From: an uncultured Gammaproteobacteria bacterium
Lineage (GTDB): Bacteria; Pseudomonadota; Gammaproteobacteria; HyVt-429
NCBI GenBank assembly: GCA_947259975.1
Contig: CAMYOD010000018.1
Coordinates: forward strand, 1-64,000
Direction: 5' to 3'
Length of the DNA: 64,000 nt
The notes under the pieces were generated by a model, which did no database searches, was not told where the DNA came from, and worked only from the letters and a program-made list of their open reading frames with translations. The position numbers were made by a program, and so were the translations under genes. Below are positions 55,568 through 64,000 of this stretch, piece by piece (the first letter of the stretch is position 1; the number at the start of each line of letters is the position of its first letter).

Positions 55568-55640
55568 GATCTGATGGCGACGCGCGGTTCGCATGGCGGG
55601 CCCGCGACCCGCATCGAATCCCGTCAACCGGAATGCCATC

Positions 55641-56411
55641 ATGTCGCTTGCCAAACGCATCATCCCCTGTCTGGATGTCGACAACGGACGCGTCGTCAAG
55701 GGCGTGCGTTTCGTCGATATCCGCGATGCCGGTGATCCGGTCGAGGTCGCACGGCGTTACGACGAACAGGGCGCGGACGAGATCACGTTTCTCGATATCA
55801 CCGCCAGTTCCGATAATCGGGAGACCATGGTGCACGTGGTCGAGCAGGTGGCCGGCGAGGTGTTCATACCGCTGACCGTGGGCGGCGGAATTCGCCAATT
55901 GGAGGATGTCCATCGCATGCTGCATGCCGGCGCCGACAAGGTCGCAATCAATACCGCCGCGGTGGCGAATCCGGAATTCGTCCGCGAGGCGGCGAATCAT
56001 TTCGGCTCCCAGTGTATTGTGGTGGCGATCGACGCCAAACAGGTGGACAATGGGCCGGCGCCGCGCTGGGAGATCTTTACCCACGGCGGCCGTAAGCCCA
56101 CCGGGCTCGATGCGGTGGCGTGGGCGAAGCAGATGACGGATTTCGGTGCCGGTGAACTGCTGCTGACCAGTATGGATCGGGACGGCACCCGCGAGGGCTT
56201 CGATCTCGCGCTGACGCGCACGATCTGTGACGGCGTGACGATCCCCGTAATCGCCTCCGGCGGGGTCGGCAATCTGGATCATCTGGTGGATGGGATACGC
56301 GACGGGCACGCGGACGCCGTGCTCGCGGCGAGCATCTTCCATTTCGGGGAATATACGGTGCAAGAGGCCAAACAGCGCATGGCGCAGGCCGGCATCGAGG
56401 TCAGACTCTAG
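55641..56411 (+). CDS. hisF: Imidazole glycerol phosphate synthase, cyclase subunit
   Basis: 256 residues from ATG 55641. TIM barrel: [19 protein letters not shown] with catalytic Asp12, [20 protein letters not shown] with the second Asp, TSMDRDGT and VIASGGVG. An upstream start at 55593 adds 16 non-conserved residues. It works with HisH. Confidence 0.96.
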   Translation: MSLAKRIIPCLDVDNGRVVKGVRFVDIRDAGDPVEVARRYDEQGADEITFLDITASSDNRETMVHVVEQVAGEVFIPLTVGGGIRQLEDVHRMLHAGADKVAINTAAVANPEFVREAANHFGSQCIVVAIDAKQVDNGPAPRWEIFTHGGRKPTGLDAVAWAKQMTDFGAGELLLTSMDRDGTREGFDLALTRTICDGVTIPVIASGGVGNLDHLVDGIRDGHADAVLAASIFHFGEYTVQEAKQRMAQAGIEVRL

Positions 56412-56470
56412 AATAATTGTGGTTGGTAAAGGCCGTCGCGTAACGTGCGGTGGGCCGGTGGAAAGGCAAC

Positions 56471-56863
56471 ATGGCTCGAGAGTGGCTCGACAAGGTAAAT
56501 TGGAACGCGGACGGCCTGGTGCCGGTGATCGCCCAGGAGGCCGGTACCGGGATCGTGCTCATGATGGCCTGGATGAACCGCGAGGCCCTGGCGGCCACCG
56601 CCGCCGAGGGCCGTGCCGTATATTGGTCGCGCTCGCGCGCCAAGCTGTGGCGCAAGGGTGAGGAATCCGGGCATGAGCAGCTCATCAAGGATATTCGTCT
56701 CGATTGTGACAATGATACGGTCTTATTGACCGTTGAACAGAAGGGCGGCATTGCCTGTCACACCGGGCGGCACCATTGTTTCTTCCAGCAGTTGCAGGCA
56801 GATGACTGGACCGCCGTGGAGCCGGTGATCAAGAGCGAAGAGGAGATCTACGGGAACAAATGA
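56471..56863 (+). CDS. hisI: Phosphoribosyl-AMP cyclohydrolase
   Basis: 130 residues from ATG 56471 with GGAAAGG upstream. A zinc enzyme that opens the purine ring: [19 protein letters not shown] and [11 protein letters not shown] hold the Asp/Cys metal ligands; [17 protein letters not shown] is the substrate loop. It is not fused to HisE, which follows with a four-base overlap. Confidence 0.96.
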   Translation: MAREWLDKVNWNADGLVPVIAQEAGTGIVLMMAWMNREALAATAAEGRAVYWSRSRAKLWRKGEESGHEQLIKDIRLDCDNDTVLLTVEQKGGIACHTGRHHCFFQQLQADDWTAVEPVIKSEEEIYGNK

Positions 56864-57192
56864 ACGCATCTGCGGGTGAAATTCTTGAGCGGCTGGCCGC
56901 AATCCTGGAACAGCGCAAAGGGGCTGATCCGGAGTCGTCCTATGTGGCGAAGCTTTACGCCAAGGGCCTCGATGCGATCCTCAAGAAGATCGGTGAAGAG
57001 GCGACCGAAACCGTGCTCGCCGCCAAGCAGGGGGATGCCCAACAGGTCATCCATGAGACCGCTGATTTGTGGTTTCATACTCTGGTGATGTTGGCGCAAC
57101 AGGGTCTCGGTCCGGAGCAGGTGTTGGCGGAACTGGACCGGCGTTTTGGCGTTTCCGGGTTGACCGAGAAGGCCGGACGTGAAAAGTCCTGA
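56860..57192 (+). CDS. hisE: Phosphoribosyl-ATP pyrophosphatase
   Basis: 110 residues. A MazG-type all-alpha enzyme: [29 protein letters not shown], then [15 protein letters not shown] with the EExxE-type metal ligands and [15 protein letters not shown]. It ends the his run; tatA begins 78 bases later. Confidence 0.95.
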   Translation: MNASAGEILERLAAILEQRKGADPESSYVAKLYAKGLDAILKKIGEEATETVLAAKQGDAQQVIHETADLWFHTLVMLAQQGLGPEQVLAELDRRFGVSGLTEKAGREKS

Positions 57193-57270
57193 TTAATATG
57201 GCGTGCAGCCGCCCCGATACGGGAACGCTGCGCGTCAATGGCAAAGTATTAGACTAATCGGAGTCACGAT

Positions 57271-57516
57271 ATGGGTGGAATAAGCATCTGGCAATTACTC
57301 ATTGTTCTCGTCATTGTGTTGTTGATCTTCGGCACGAAGAAGTTACGCAACATGGGTGGCGATGTCGGTAGTGCGATCAAGAACTTCAAGGGCGCAATGA
57401 AAGAGGGTGAAAAGCCCGGCGACGAAACGGCGGAGGGCGGTGAGCAAACCGACGAGCAGGACGAGGGTCGGGTCATCGAGGGTGAGGTGACCTCCAAGCG
57501 CAAGGAAAAGGTCTAG
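57271..57516 (+). CDS. tatA: Sec-independent translocase subunit TatA
   Basis: 81 residues. One membrane helix ([22 protein letters not shown]), then the amphipathic helix ([19 protein letters not shown]) and an acidic tail. [10 protein letters not shown] is the family hinge. It forms the variable pore for folded, twin-arginine proteins. GGAG lies before the ATG. Confidence 0.95.
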   Translation: MGGISIWQLLIVLVIVLLIFGTKKLRNMGGDVGSAIKNFKGAMKEGEKPGDETAEGGEQTDEQDEGRVIEGEVTSKRKEKV

Positions 57517-57546
57517 GCTTCGGCGCCCGCTCGCGGCGGCAGTCCT

Positions 57547-57954
57547 ATGTTCGACATCGGATTCTGGGAAATTGCGGTCATCGTGGTGATCGCGCTCGTG
57601 GTTTTGGGCCCGGAGCGCCTGCCCGAGGTGGCACGCACCGCCGGTCGCTGGATGGGCCGTGCACGTCACTTCATCGACAGCGTGAAGGCGGACCTGAAAG
57701 AGGAAATCGAGTCCGAGGATCTTGCCGAGTTTCGCAAACTGCACAGCGAGCTGGCACAGACGCGGGAAGTACTGCAGGATTCGTCACGCACACTGATGCG
57801 CGAGATCGACCAGGGACTGGGGGACGCGTCTGCCACCGCCCCGGCGGCGGCTGACACGGAGTCCCTGCCCGATGCCGGCGAGTCATCCGGCGAAGACGAT
57901 GCTGAAACGTCCACCAACGACAGTGTGCAGGCGGACGCGCACGTCAAACCGTGA
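57547..57954 (+). CDS. tatB: Sec-independent translocase subunit TatB
   Basis: 135 residues. FDIGFWEIAVIVVIALVVLGPERLPEVARTAG is the TatB start with the conserved Glu in the helix and the GPERLP hinge; a long helix follows (about 30-85) and an Ala/Glu/Asp-rich tail. The GPERLP hinge and length separate it from TatA. Eight bases separate it from tatC. Confidence 0.95.
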   Translation: MFDIGFWEIAVIVVIALVVLGPERLPEVARTAGRWMGRARHFIDSVKADLKEEIESEDLAEFRKLHSELAQTREVLQDSSRTLMREIDQGLGDASATAPAAADTESLPDAGESSGEDDAETSTNDSVQADAHVKP

Positions 57955-57962
57955 GTTAGCCC

Positions 57963-58796
57963 ATGGCCAAGGCGAAAGCTTCCGGTTCTGCAACCGCACC
58001 GTTCGTCAGTCACCTGATCGAGCTGCGCAATCGACTGCTGTATTCCGTCTATGCCATCGGCGCGGTGTTTGTGGCCCTGGTCTATTTCGCCCAGGACATC
58101 TATGTGCTCATCGCCCGCCCATTGATGTCGGCACTGCCGCCGGGTGCCAGCATGATCGCCACCGAAGTAGCGTCGCCCTTTCTCACACCCATCAAGTTGA
58201 CACTCTGGGTATCCATCATCCTGGCGATCCCGTTCCTGCTCTACCAGGTCTGGGCCTTTATTGCCCCGGGCCTGTATAAACACGAACGCCGTTTGGTCTG
58301 GCCACTCATCGTCTCCAGCACGGTGCTGTTTTATCTGGGCATGGCGTTTGCCTACTTCGTGGTGTTTCCGTTGGCGTTCGGTTTCTTCACCGCCGCCGCG
58401 CCGGAAGGCGTGCAGGTCATGACCGACATCCGCGCCTATCTGAGTTTTGTGTTTGGATTGTTCTTCGCCTTCGGTATTGCCTTCGAGGTACCAATCGCCA
58501 TCGTACTCTTGACCAAGGCCGGCGCGGTGCAGCCGGATTCCCTCGCCAGGAAGCGCCCCTATGTCGTGGTATGGACCTTTGTGTTTGCCATGTTGATCAC
58601 ACCGCCGGACATAATTTCGCAGACGCTGCTCGCGATACCCATGTTACTGCTCTTCGAGGTCGGGTTATTTTTCGCCCGTCGCCTGCCGTCGGCGGACGCG
58701 GTGCCGGATGATGAAGACTACCGTGAACTCAGTGAGAAAGAGATGGAAGCGGAACTGGACCAGGCCGCACGGGACATCGGTAACGATGAGTCTTGA
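57963..58796 (+). CDS. tatC: Sec-independent translocase subunit TatC
   Basis: 277 residues with six membrane helices. [13 protein letters not shown] at 15-27 is the signal-peptide binding start; [11 protein letters not shown] ([13 protein letters not shown]), [12 protein letters not shown] and [14 protein letters not shown] follow. The C-terminal tail is acidic ([18 protein letters not shown]). It completes tatABC. Confidence 0.96.
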   Translation: MAKAKASGSATAPFVSHLIELRNRLLYSVYAIGAVFVALVYFAQDIYVLIARPLMSALPPGASMIATEVASPFLTPIKLTLWVSIILAIPFLLYQVWAFIAPGLYKHERRLVWPLIVSSTVLFYLGMAFAYFVVFPLAFGFFTAAAPEGVQVMTDIRAYLSFVFGLFFAFGIAFEVPIAIVLLTKAGAVQPDSLARKRPYVVVWTFVFAMLITPPDIISQTLLAIPMLLLFEVGLFFARRLPSADAVPDDEDYRELSEKEMEAELDQAARDIGNDES

Positions 58797-58804
58797 GCCC
58801 GGCA

Positions 58805-58833
58805 CCGCAGACGGAAGAAATTAACGTCTGCGG
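58805..58833 (+). terminator. Hairpin after tatC
   Basis: CCGCAGACG (58805-58813) and CGTCTGCGG (58825-58833) are perfect 9-base arms around an 11-base AT-rich loop. The sequence then reads GCGTCTTAG, without a proper T-run. It lies 9 bases after the tatC stop and may end the his-tat transcript. Confidence 0.45.
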
Positions 58834-58898
58834 GCGTCTTAGTATCTGATGCCCGGCAAGTTTTTTGCTGCCCCACGTAACCCGATGAGGATGAGATA

Positions 58899-60770
58899 TT
58901 GACCAGGAGTCTCAGACGCCGAAATACGCTGCGCACGCAACCGGCGCGTTGGTGCGGATTGCTGGGCCTTGTTCTCTGCTTGGCGGCGCCAGCGGCGTTC
59001 GCTTTGTCGAACCAGCTCAAGGAACACGCCTCACCCTATCTTGCGTTGCACGGTGACGACCCGGTCGCGTGGCAGGACTGGAACAAGAATGTGGTGGAGC
59101 TGGCGGCGCGGGAGAATAAACTGATCTATCTGTCCATTGGTTATTTCTCCTGTCACTGGTGTCATGTGATGCAACAGGAGAGTTACAAGAACCCGGAGAT
59201 CGCGGCGCTCCTTAATAAGCACTTCATTCCCGTCAAGATCGACCGTGAGCTGGAGCCGACACTGGATGCCCGTATGATCGAGTTCGCGGAGGCGACCCGC
59301 GGTGCGGCGGGTTGGCCGTTGAATGTGTTTGTAACACCGCAGGGCGATCCGTTATACGCGGTGTTGTATGTGCCGCCTGACCAGTTCAAGGGGATCATCG
59401 CGCGGCTCAATGAGCTCTGGAAGGATGACGCCGCGGGTCTGGTGGCGTTGGCTCGGCACGAGGCCAGTGGTGCCGACGGCCCGGGTAAGCCCACACTCGA
59501 TCCCAAGCAGGTGGCAAAATATCGGCACAGTGTCGTCGCCCAGGCGCTGGCCCAGGCCGACGTCCTGAACGGCGGTTTCGGCGAACAGTCGAAGTTTCCC
59601 TCCGCGCCACAGCTCGAGTTGCTACTGGATGAATACGCACGCGCCCAGGACAAGCAGCTCGGCGAGTTCCTGCGTCTGACGCTGGATCAAATGGCCGCGC
59701 AGGGCCTCTACGATCATCTTGGCGGCGGTTTCTTTCGTTACTGTGTCGATCCACAATGGCGGACGCCGCACTTCGAAAAGATGCTCTACGACAACGCGCA
59801 GCTTGCACGGCTGTATATGCGCGCGGCCAAAGTCTTCGCGCACGAGGCCTATCGTACGATCGCCAGTGAGACACTGGATTTCATGCTCGCCGCAATGCGC
59901 GATGCGTCCGGCGCGTTTGTCGCATCCCTGTCCGCGCTGGATGACAAAGGTGTGGAAGGGGGCTACTACCTTTGGGATCGGGCGCAACTCACGGAGACTT
60001 TGTCCGCCGATGAGAAGGCCGTGTTCATGCGCAGTTGGTCCATGGTAGACGCACCACCCTTCGATGACGGTTATCTGCCGCTTAAAGGATTGTCGCCGCA
60101 GGAGATCGCACGCGCATTGAAACTGGATCCGGTTACGGTCACCAAGTTGGGCACCAGCGCGAATCAAAAAGCGCGCGCGGCGCGTGCCAAGCGCCTACTG
60201 CCGGTGGACGGCAAGCGGCTTGCCGGGTGGAATGGACTGGCACTGGCTGCTTTTGCCGATGCCGCACGCGTGACCGGTGAGCCACGTTACCGGGCCGCGG
60301 CCGCAGGCATACGCGATTATCTGATGCATACGCTGTGGGACGGCAAAGCGCTGCAGCGCGCCGTGGATGCGCGTCGTGGGCGTGCCATCGGCCAGGTCTC
60401 GGTCGAGGACTATGCCTATGTGGCGGAGGGTCTCCTGGCCTGGGCAAGCTTGACCGGTGCCAAGCCGGACTATGCCGCGGCAAAGCAAGTGTTAACGCAG
60501 GCGTGGGCGCGATTCTACGGCGCCAAGGGGTGGCGCTACGGCGAGCAAAGCCTCATCGGGGCGGAGCCGACCAAGGACGCGATCTTCGATGGTCCCATGC
60601 CCTCACCCTCCGGCGTGATCGCCGCCGCGAGTCTGCGGCTGGCCGCACACACCGGTGACGCCGCACTGCGCGACACGGCCTTGGCCGCCCTCAACAGCGG
60701 ACATCGCCAACTGGCGGAAAACAGCTTCTGGCTGGCGACCCACATTCGCGCCATGACCTTCGCACCCTAA
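58899..60770 (+). CDS. Secreted DUF255 (YyaL/Spata20) thioredoxin-like protein
   Basis: 623 residues from TTG 58899 with GAGG upstream. A signal peptide (to about residue 35, PAAFA) is followed by the DUF255 thioredoxin-like domain: NQLKEHASPYLALHGDDPVAWQDW, YFSCHWCHVMQQESY with the pair Cys85-Cys88 and the RGAAGWPLNVF motif. From about residue 200 comes an (alpha/alpha)6-barrel like that of N-acylglucosamine epimerases (SKFPSAPQLELLL, DHLGGGFFRYCVD, WRTPHFEKMLYDNAQLARLY, WNGLALAAFADAARV). Most family members lack a signal peptide, so the exported form stands out. The substrate is not known. It begins 102 bases after tatC. Confidence 0.85.
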   Translation: MTRSLRRRNTLRTQPARWCGLLGLVLCLAAPAAFALSNQLKEHASPYLALHGDDPVAWQDWNKNVVELAARENKLIYLSIGYFSCHWCHVMQQESYKNPEIAALLNKHFIPVKIDRELEPTLDARMIEFAEATRGAAGWPLNVFVTPQGDPLYAVLYVPPDQFKGIIARLNELWKDDAAGLVALARHEASGADGPGKPTLDPKQVAKYRHSVVAQALAQADVLNGGFGEQSKFPSAPQLELLLDEYARAQDKQLGEFLRLTLDQMAAQGLYDHLGGGFFRYCVDPQWRTPHFEKMLYDNAQLARLYMRAAKVFAHEAYRTIASETLDFMLAAMRDASGAFVASLSALDDKGVEGGYYLWDRAQLTETLSADEKAVFMRSWSMVDAPPFDDGYLPLKGLSPQEIARALKLDPVTVTKLGTSANQKARAARAKRLLPVDGKRLAGWNGLALAAFADAARVTGEPRYRAAAAGIRDYLMHTLWDGKALQRAVDARRGRAIGQVSVEDYAYVAEGLLAWASLTGAKPDYAAAKQVLTQAWARFYGAKGWRYGEQSLIGAEPTKDAIFDGPMPSPSGVIAAASLRLAAHTGDAALRDTALAALNSGHRQLAENSFWLATHIRAMTFAP

Positions 60771-60864
60771 GGCCTTGCGGGTCTTCTGGTGTTTCTCGAC
60801 GTGCCATCGGATTGTCCCGCGTGCCGCCTGGGCACCCAACCCGCTTAATCTCGCGCGACCCGCC

Positions 60865-60893
60865 TTGACACCCCGGACGCTGTGGCAAAGACT
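60865..60893 (+). promoter_or_regulatory. Candidate promoter of the first Arg-rich mini-gene
   Basis: A perfect TTGACA (60865-60870), 17 bases, then AAGACT (60888-60893) as a weak -10 box. It is 47 bases before the ATG at 60940 and after the stop of the DUF255 gene. Confidence 0.4.
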
Positions 60894-60939
60894 AAAAAAT
60901 GCACGCAAAATGTGCGAATAACACCAAGGTCTTCGGCTA

Positions 60940-61113
60940 ATGAGTGATGACGAGTCCAGCGGTAACTATACCGGGCCAGAGCGGCGCAAGGGTGAGCGCC
61001 GGGTCACCCCCGACCGGCGCAAGACCGTGCGCTGGGAGCCTGACAAGCCGGATCGACGTTCCGGCAAGGACCGCCGCAAGACCAACCGCGACATCTGGGA
61101 GTATGAACATTAG
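60940..61113 (+). CDS. Arg-rich small protein, copy 1
   Basis: 57 residues, too small to be found by size-based calling. It opens with a short acidic stretch (MSDDESSG), then NYTGPERRKGERRVTPDRRK, VRWEPDKPDRRSGKDRRK and a tail DIWEYEH. DRR occurs three times and ERR twice. There is no membrane segment. It is 29 of 49 identical, ungapped, to the gene at 61230-61400 from NYTGP on, so the two are tandem duplicates and the conservation of codons between them supports translation. ERRxxxRR strings resemble starts of PilZ-type and other RNA- or nucleotide-binding proteins, but the function is unknown. Confidence 0.7.
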   Translation: MSDDESSGNYTGPERRKGERRVTPDRRKTVRWEPDKPDRRSGKDRRKTNRDIWEYEH

Positions 61114-61131
61114 GCGGCGGCCGGGCCGATC

Positions 61132-61161
61132 TTGACAGGGCTGCGTGCAAATTAAGAAAAT
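61132..61161 (+). promoter_or_regulatory. Candidate promoter of the second Arg-rich mini-gene
   Basis: A perfect TTGACA (61132-61137), 18 bases, then GAAAAT (61156-61161), four of six matches to the -10 consensus. It lies after the stop of copy 1 and 68 bases before the start of copy 2. Confidence 0.35.
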
Positions 61162-61229
61162 AGGCTGTCGGTCGCGGCGATGACGCGGCCCTGACATCTT
61201 CGACATCTGTCTTTTTGGGGAGAGGCAGC

Positions 61230-61400
61230 TTGGCACAAATAGCAGCAGGCAACTACACCGGCCCCGAGTGCCGGCGCAAGCAGCGACGGGCACGCGTCGA
61301 CCGGCGCGCCAGTGTACGCTGGGAACCCGCGCGGCCGGATCGGCGTACCGGTGATGATCGTCGCAAGGACGGTCAGGATCTCTGGACGTACCATCGTTAG
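61230..61400 (+). CDS. Arg-rich small protein, copy 2
   Basis: 56 residues from TTG 61230, preceded by GGGGAGAGG at good distance; a TTG at 61215 would add five residues but has a worse site. The reading is MAQIAAGNYTGPECRRKQ, then RARVDRRASVRWEPARPDRR, TGDDRRKDGQDLWTYHR. It keeps the NYTGPE start, the VRWEP centre and the PDRRxGxDRRK block of copy 1 while the first seven or so residues differ. Highly basic, without signal peptide or membrane helix. Function unknown. Confidence 0.65.
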   Translation: MAQIAAGNYTGPECRRKQRRARVDRRASVRWEPARPDRRTGDDRRKDGQDLWTYHR

Positions 61401-61577
61401 CCCCGAGGTTACGCGCTAACCGGTAGTCTTCCTGTCTCCGGTAGACCATTACCGAGGACGCCTTCGCGCGACATAATCCGTTTCCAGCATGATGGGATAC
61501 CAACGCATATACTTGTGTGTAGGGTGTCCGGTCCGGCGTCGTGGGATCGGGCCGAATCTGTCCCGGGAGCAGTTGTG

Positions 61578-63215
61578 ATGAATACTGCTGAAGCACTTAC
61601 CGCTTGCCTCAAGAACGAAGGCGTTACGCGCGTGTTCGCCCTGCCGGGCGAGGAAATCATGGACCTGATGGCGGCGATGGAGGAGGGCGGTCTCGAACTC
61701 GTAATCACGCGGCACGAACAAGGCGCGGCCTTTATGGCCGATGTCAGCGGTCGGCTCACCGGTCGTGCCGGTGTCTGTCTCGCTACCCTGGGTCCCGGCG
61801 CTACCAATCTGGTGACCGGTGTCGCCGATGCCGACAGCGACAGGGCGCCCCTGGTCGCCATCACCGGCCAGGCGAGTCTCGACCGCACGCACAAGGAATC
61901 TCATCAATACCTCGATCTGGTGTCCCTGTTCGAGCCCGTTACCAAATGGAATATGCAAATCAAGCGGCCCGTGACGGTGGCGGAAGCGGTGCGCAGCGCG
62001 TTTCGTTTTGCCCAGCAGGAGCAGCCCGGTGCGACTCACCTGGATCTGCCGGAAGACGTGGCACTGGAGCCGGTGCCCGCAGACATCGTGCCGCTTGACC
62101 CCACCGATCCCAAGGCGCACGTGGCGCGCCAGAGCCAGATCGACGCCGCGGTGGCGTTACTCAAAACCGCCAAGCACCCGTTGATTCTTGCCGGCAACGG
62201 TGTGATCCGCGGGCACAGCTACGGCTACCTGCAGCGCTTCGCCGAAGCGCTGAATATCCCGGTGGCGAAAACATTCATGGGCAAGGGCGCGATCTCCTAT
62301 GACCATCCTCTTTCCATCGGCACTTTGGGTTTACAGGCACGGGATCATGTGAACTGCGGCTTCGACCGCGCCGATCTGGTGATCTGTATTGGTTACGACC
62401 TGATCGAGTACGCACCGGCGAACTGGAATCCGGAAAAACGCATCAAGGTGTTGCACGTTGACCAGAAGCCGGCGGAAGTGGATGCGAACTATATGCCGGC
62501 ACAGGAAGTCACCGGTGATTGCCGCGTCGCCTTGTCGCAGATCATGGAACAGCTGGAGCCATGGCCGGACGGCCCGATCCATAAATTGCACGGCCTGGTG
62601 AATCAGGAGCTGCGCGGATTTACCGACGACCAGACGTTTCCCATGCGTCCCCAGCGCGTACTCCTTGAGGTACGTAAAGCCCTGGCGCCGGAAGATATTT
62701 TGATTTCCGACGTCGGTGCGCACAAGATCTGGATAGCGCGCATGTTTCCGACCATCGAGCCGAACACCTGTATCATTTCGAATGGCTTCGCGACCATGGG
62801 TATCGCGTTGCCCGGCGCCATCGCGGCTAAACTGGTACACCCGGAACGGAATATTCTGGCGATCGCCGGCGACGGCGGGGCCTTGATGAATATTCAGGAG
62901 CTGGAAACCGCCGTGCGCCTGGATACGCCATTCGTACTCCTGGTGTGGTCCGATGGACGCTATGGATTGATCGATTGGAAGCAGCGTAACCGCTACGGAA
63001 CCTCCCATGCGGTGGACTTCGGTAATCCTGACTGGGTCCGGCTGGCGGAGGCATTTGGCTGCAAAGGTGATCGCATCAGTGCGGCCGACGAACTTGGGCC
63101 GGCATTGAAGTGGGCCCTGGAGCAAACCGTGCCGGTGATTTTGGAGGTGCCCATCGGGCGTGAAGAGAATATGTATCTGTCGCGCCAGCTCGGGGAGATC
63201 GTCTGCCCCATGTAA
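61578..63215 (+). CDS. Acetolactate synthase large subunit family, TPP enzyme
   Basis: 545 residues from ATG 61578 with GGGAG upstream; a start at 61515 adds 21 non-conserved residues. The TPP Glu47 lies in ITRHEQGAAFMADVSGRLTGRAGVCLATLGPGATNLVTGVADA; the TPP-binding GDGGALMNIQELETAVR lies near residue 434; the FAD-like middle domain is intact. It resembles acetolactate synthase (AlsS or IlvB type). No small regulatory subunit gene (ilvN/ilvH) is next to it, which favours the catabolic AlsS-like form or a distant partner. It converges with the protease gene, 24 bases apart. Confidence 0.87.
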   Translation: MNTAEALTACLKNEGVTRVFALPGEEIMDLMAAMEEGGLELVITRHEQGAAFMADVSGRLTGRAGVCLATLGPGATNLVTGVADADSDRAPLVAITGQASLDRTHKESHQYLDLVSLFEPVTKWNMQIKRPVTVAEAVRSAFRFAQQEQPGATHLDLPEDVALEPVPADIVPLDPTDPKAHVARQSQIDAAVALLKTAKHPLILAGNGVIRGHSYGYLQRFAEALNIPVAKTFMGKGAISYDHPLSIGTLGLQARDHVNCGFDRADLVICIGYDLIEYAPANWNPEKRIKVLHVDQKPAEVDANYMPAQEVTGDCRVALSQIMEQLEPWPDGPIHKLHGLVNQELRGFTDDQTFPMRPQRVLLEVRKALAPEDILISDVGAHKIWIARMFPTIEPNTCIISNGFATMGIALPGAIAAKLVHPERNILAIAGDGGALMNIQELETAVRLDTPFVLLVWSDGRYGLIDWKQRNRYGTSHAVDFGNPDWVRLAEAFGCKGDRISAADELGPALKWALEQTVPVILEVPIGREENMYLSRQLGEIVCPM

Positions 63216-63239
63216 CGGTCGCGCGTCGGTGCCGCGTGC

Positions 63240-64000
63240 TTATCTTTCCAGTTCGGCGTGGATACGTAGCGCGCGCAGCAGGCGGTCGCGATCGATCCAG
63301 CCGAGTACCTCGCCATCACCAAGGACCGGTACCTGGTTCACCCGGTGTCGCTCCATGATCTGCATGATATCCAGCAAACTGTCATCCGCCGTGACGGCGT
63401 GTAACGCGGTAAGCCCGGTCATGATCTCGCGCAGCGATGTCGTATTCCATTTGTCGCGCGCGACCTTGTGCACGTCGCTCAGCGACACCAGGCCGATGAC
63501 CTTGCCCTGATCCTGAGTCAGAAACGCCCGTTCGTTCAGCGCCAGCACATGATCGTCGAGCCATGCCTGGATGCTGAGGCCGGCATCCACCAGCGGTACG
63601 TCGGGACGCATGATATCGCGCGCTTTCTCGCCGCGGGTGAGGTGCTCGAGGGTAAACTGGCGTGCGCTGGCTTCCGCCGCGACGAGCAGAAACCACCCGA
63701 TCAGCGCCATCCACATGCCGTCGATCAGTCGACCGGTCTGCAGGATTATTAGAATGCCGAGGCCGATCAGGGCATAGGCTACCAGCTTGCCGGAGGCCGC
63801 GGCCCAACGCATGCCGGTCTGTGCGTTCTTGGTAATGCCCCACACGATGGCCCGGAACACGCGGCCGCCGTCGAGGGGAAAGCCGGGAATCAGGTTAAAA
63901 ATCGCGACGACCAGATTGATGTAGCGCAGCCACGCGAGGGCGACACCCGCCTGTTCATTGAAGTAGCCGAATAACCCACTGAGCAGGTGAAAAATCAGCG
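63240..64000 (-). CDS. Site-2 protease family (M50) with CBS pair, 5' end beyond the window
   Basis: 252 residues are visible and the frame is open to the right window edge, so the start and the HExxH motif lie outside. Near the edge is NLVVAIFNLIPGFPLDGGRVFRAIVWG, where the NLIPGFPLDGGR string is the second metal-binding motif (LDG) of intramembrane site-2 metalloproteases. After two more hydrophobic segments come two CBS domains (ARDIMRPDVPLVD, and LREIMTGLTALHAVTADDSLLDIMQIM). CBS-type M50 members cleave membrane-bound factors in response to nucleotides or stress; the substrate is unknown. Confidence 0.88.
   Translation of the reverse strand, partial: LIFHLLSGLFGYFNEQAGVALAWLRYINLVVAIFNLIPGFPLDGGRVFRAIVWGITKNAQTGMRWAAASGKLVAYALIGLGILIILQTGRLIDGMWMALIGWFLLVAAEASARQFTLEHLTRGEKARDIMRPDVPLVDAGLSIQAWLDDHVLALNERAFLTQDQGKVIGLVSLSDVHKVARDKWNTTSLREIMTGLTALHAVTADDSLLDIMQIMERHRVNQVPVLGDGEVLGWIDRDRLLRALRIHAELER

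Noticed and set aside
61501-61513. TATACT at 61508 as an acetolactate synthase promoter
   Set aside because: A good -10 box but no acceptable -35 at 16-18 bases, so it was not listed as a feature.

Overview
The window reads as ordinary chromosome of a GC-rich gammaproteobacterium. The evidence is the gene orders kdsD-kdsC-lptC-lptA-lptB-rpoN-hpf-ptsN, mlaFEDCB-ibaG-grxD-murA-his, TPR gene-lolB-ispE-tRNA-Gln-prs-rplY-pth-ychF and hemA-prfA-prmC. HprK, a mannose-type EIIA, short-form HisG and a free-living style c-di-GMP gene pair point away from enterics and towards a Chromatiales or Acidiferrobacterales type lineage. The genus cannot be fixed from sequence reading alone. There are no rRNA genes, CRISPR arrays, phages or complete insertion sequences.

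Layout. 1-4162 is accessory: a truncated two-domain methyltransferase, two conserved proteins of unknown role, then a visibly AT-richer stretch (about 2180-3760). In that stretch two gene stop codons are embedded in integron-type attC cores; the cargo is an FKBP-like protein, a YCII-domain protein and a small membrane protein. 4256-12556 holds aroE, a GGEEF/EAL-HDOD pair, gorA, a DUF4124-glutaredoxin fusion, xth and a double cNMP-binding/rhodanese protein. 12573-17631 (minus) is cstA-hemA-prfA-prmC. 17829-24898 (plus) is a TPR lipoprotein gene, lolB, ispE, tRNA-Gln, prs, rplY, pth, ychF and tRNA-Met. 25021-30406 (plus) is miaB, phoH, ybeY, corC and lnt. 30407-43942 (minus) is an SH3 protein gene, mgtE, the regulatory PTS/rpoN block, the LPS export and Kdo genes, and a Ca/Na exchanger gene. 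44124-50175 (plus) is a DUF72-like gene, mlaFEDCB, ibaG, grxD and murA. 50180-57192 is a his cluster (hisGDCBHAFIE) followed directly by tatABC. The right end has a secreted DUF255 protein gene, two tandem Arg-rich paralogous mini-genes, an acetolactate synthase large subunit gene and a truncated site-2 protease gene.

How the genes work together. Envelope biogenesis dominates: LptA/B/C with KdsC/D (LPS), Mla (lipid asymmetry), Lnt, LolB, MurA and TatABC. The minus-strand block from rpoN to ptsI carries nitrogen-PTS style regulation, with EI, HPr, two EIIA proteins, HPr kinase and RapZ but no sugar permease.

The observations most worth a second look are the attC-like cassette remnant without integrase (2086-3707), the tandem Arg-rich mini-genes with separate promoters (60865-61400), interlocked inverted repeats between prs and rplY (22152-22225), an iterated heptamer inverted repeat behind ychF (24708-24808), the three repeated modules in the diguanylate cyclase, and a C-terminally short LptC. 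No clearly new multi-gene system was found; most of the window is core chromosome.
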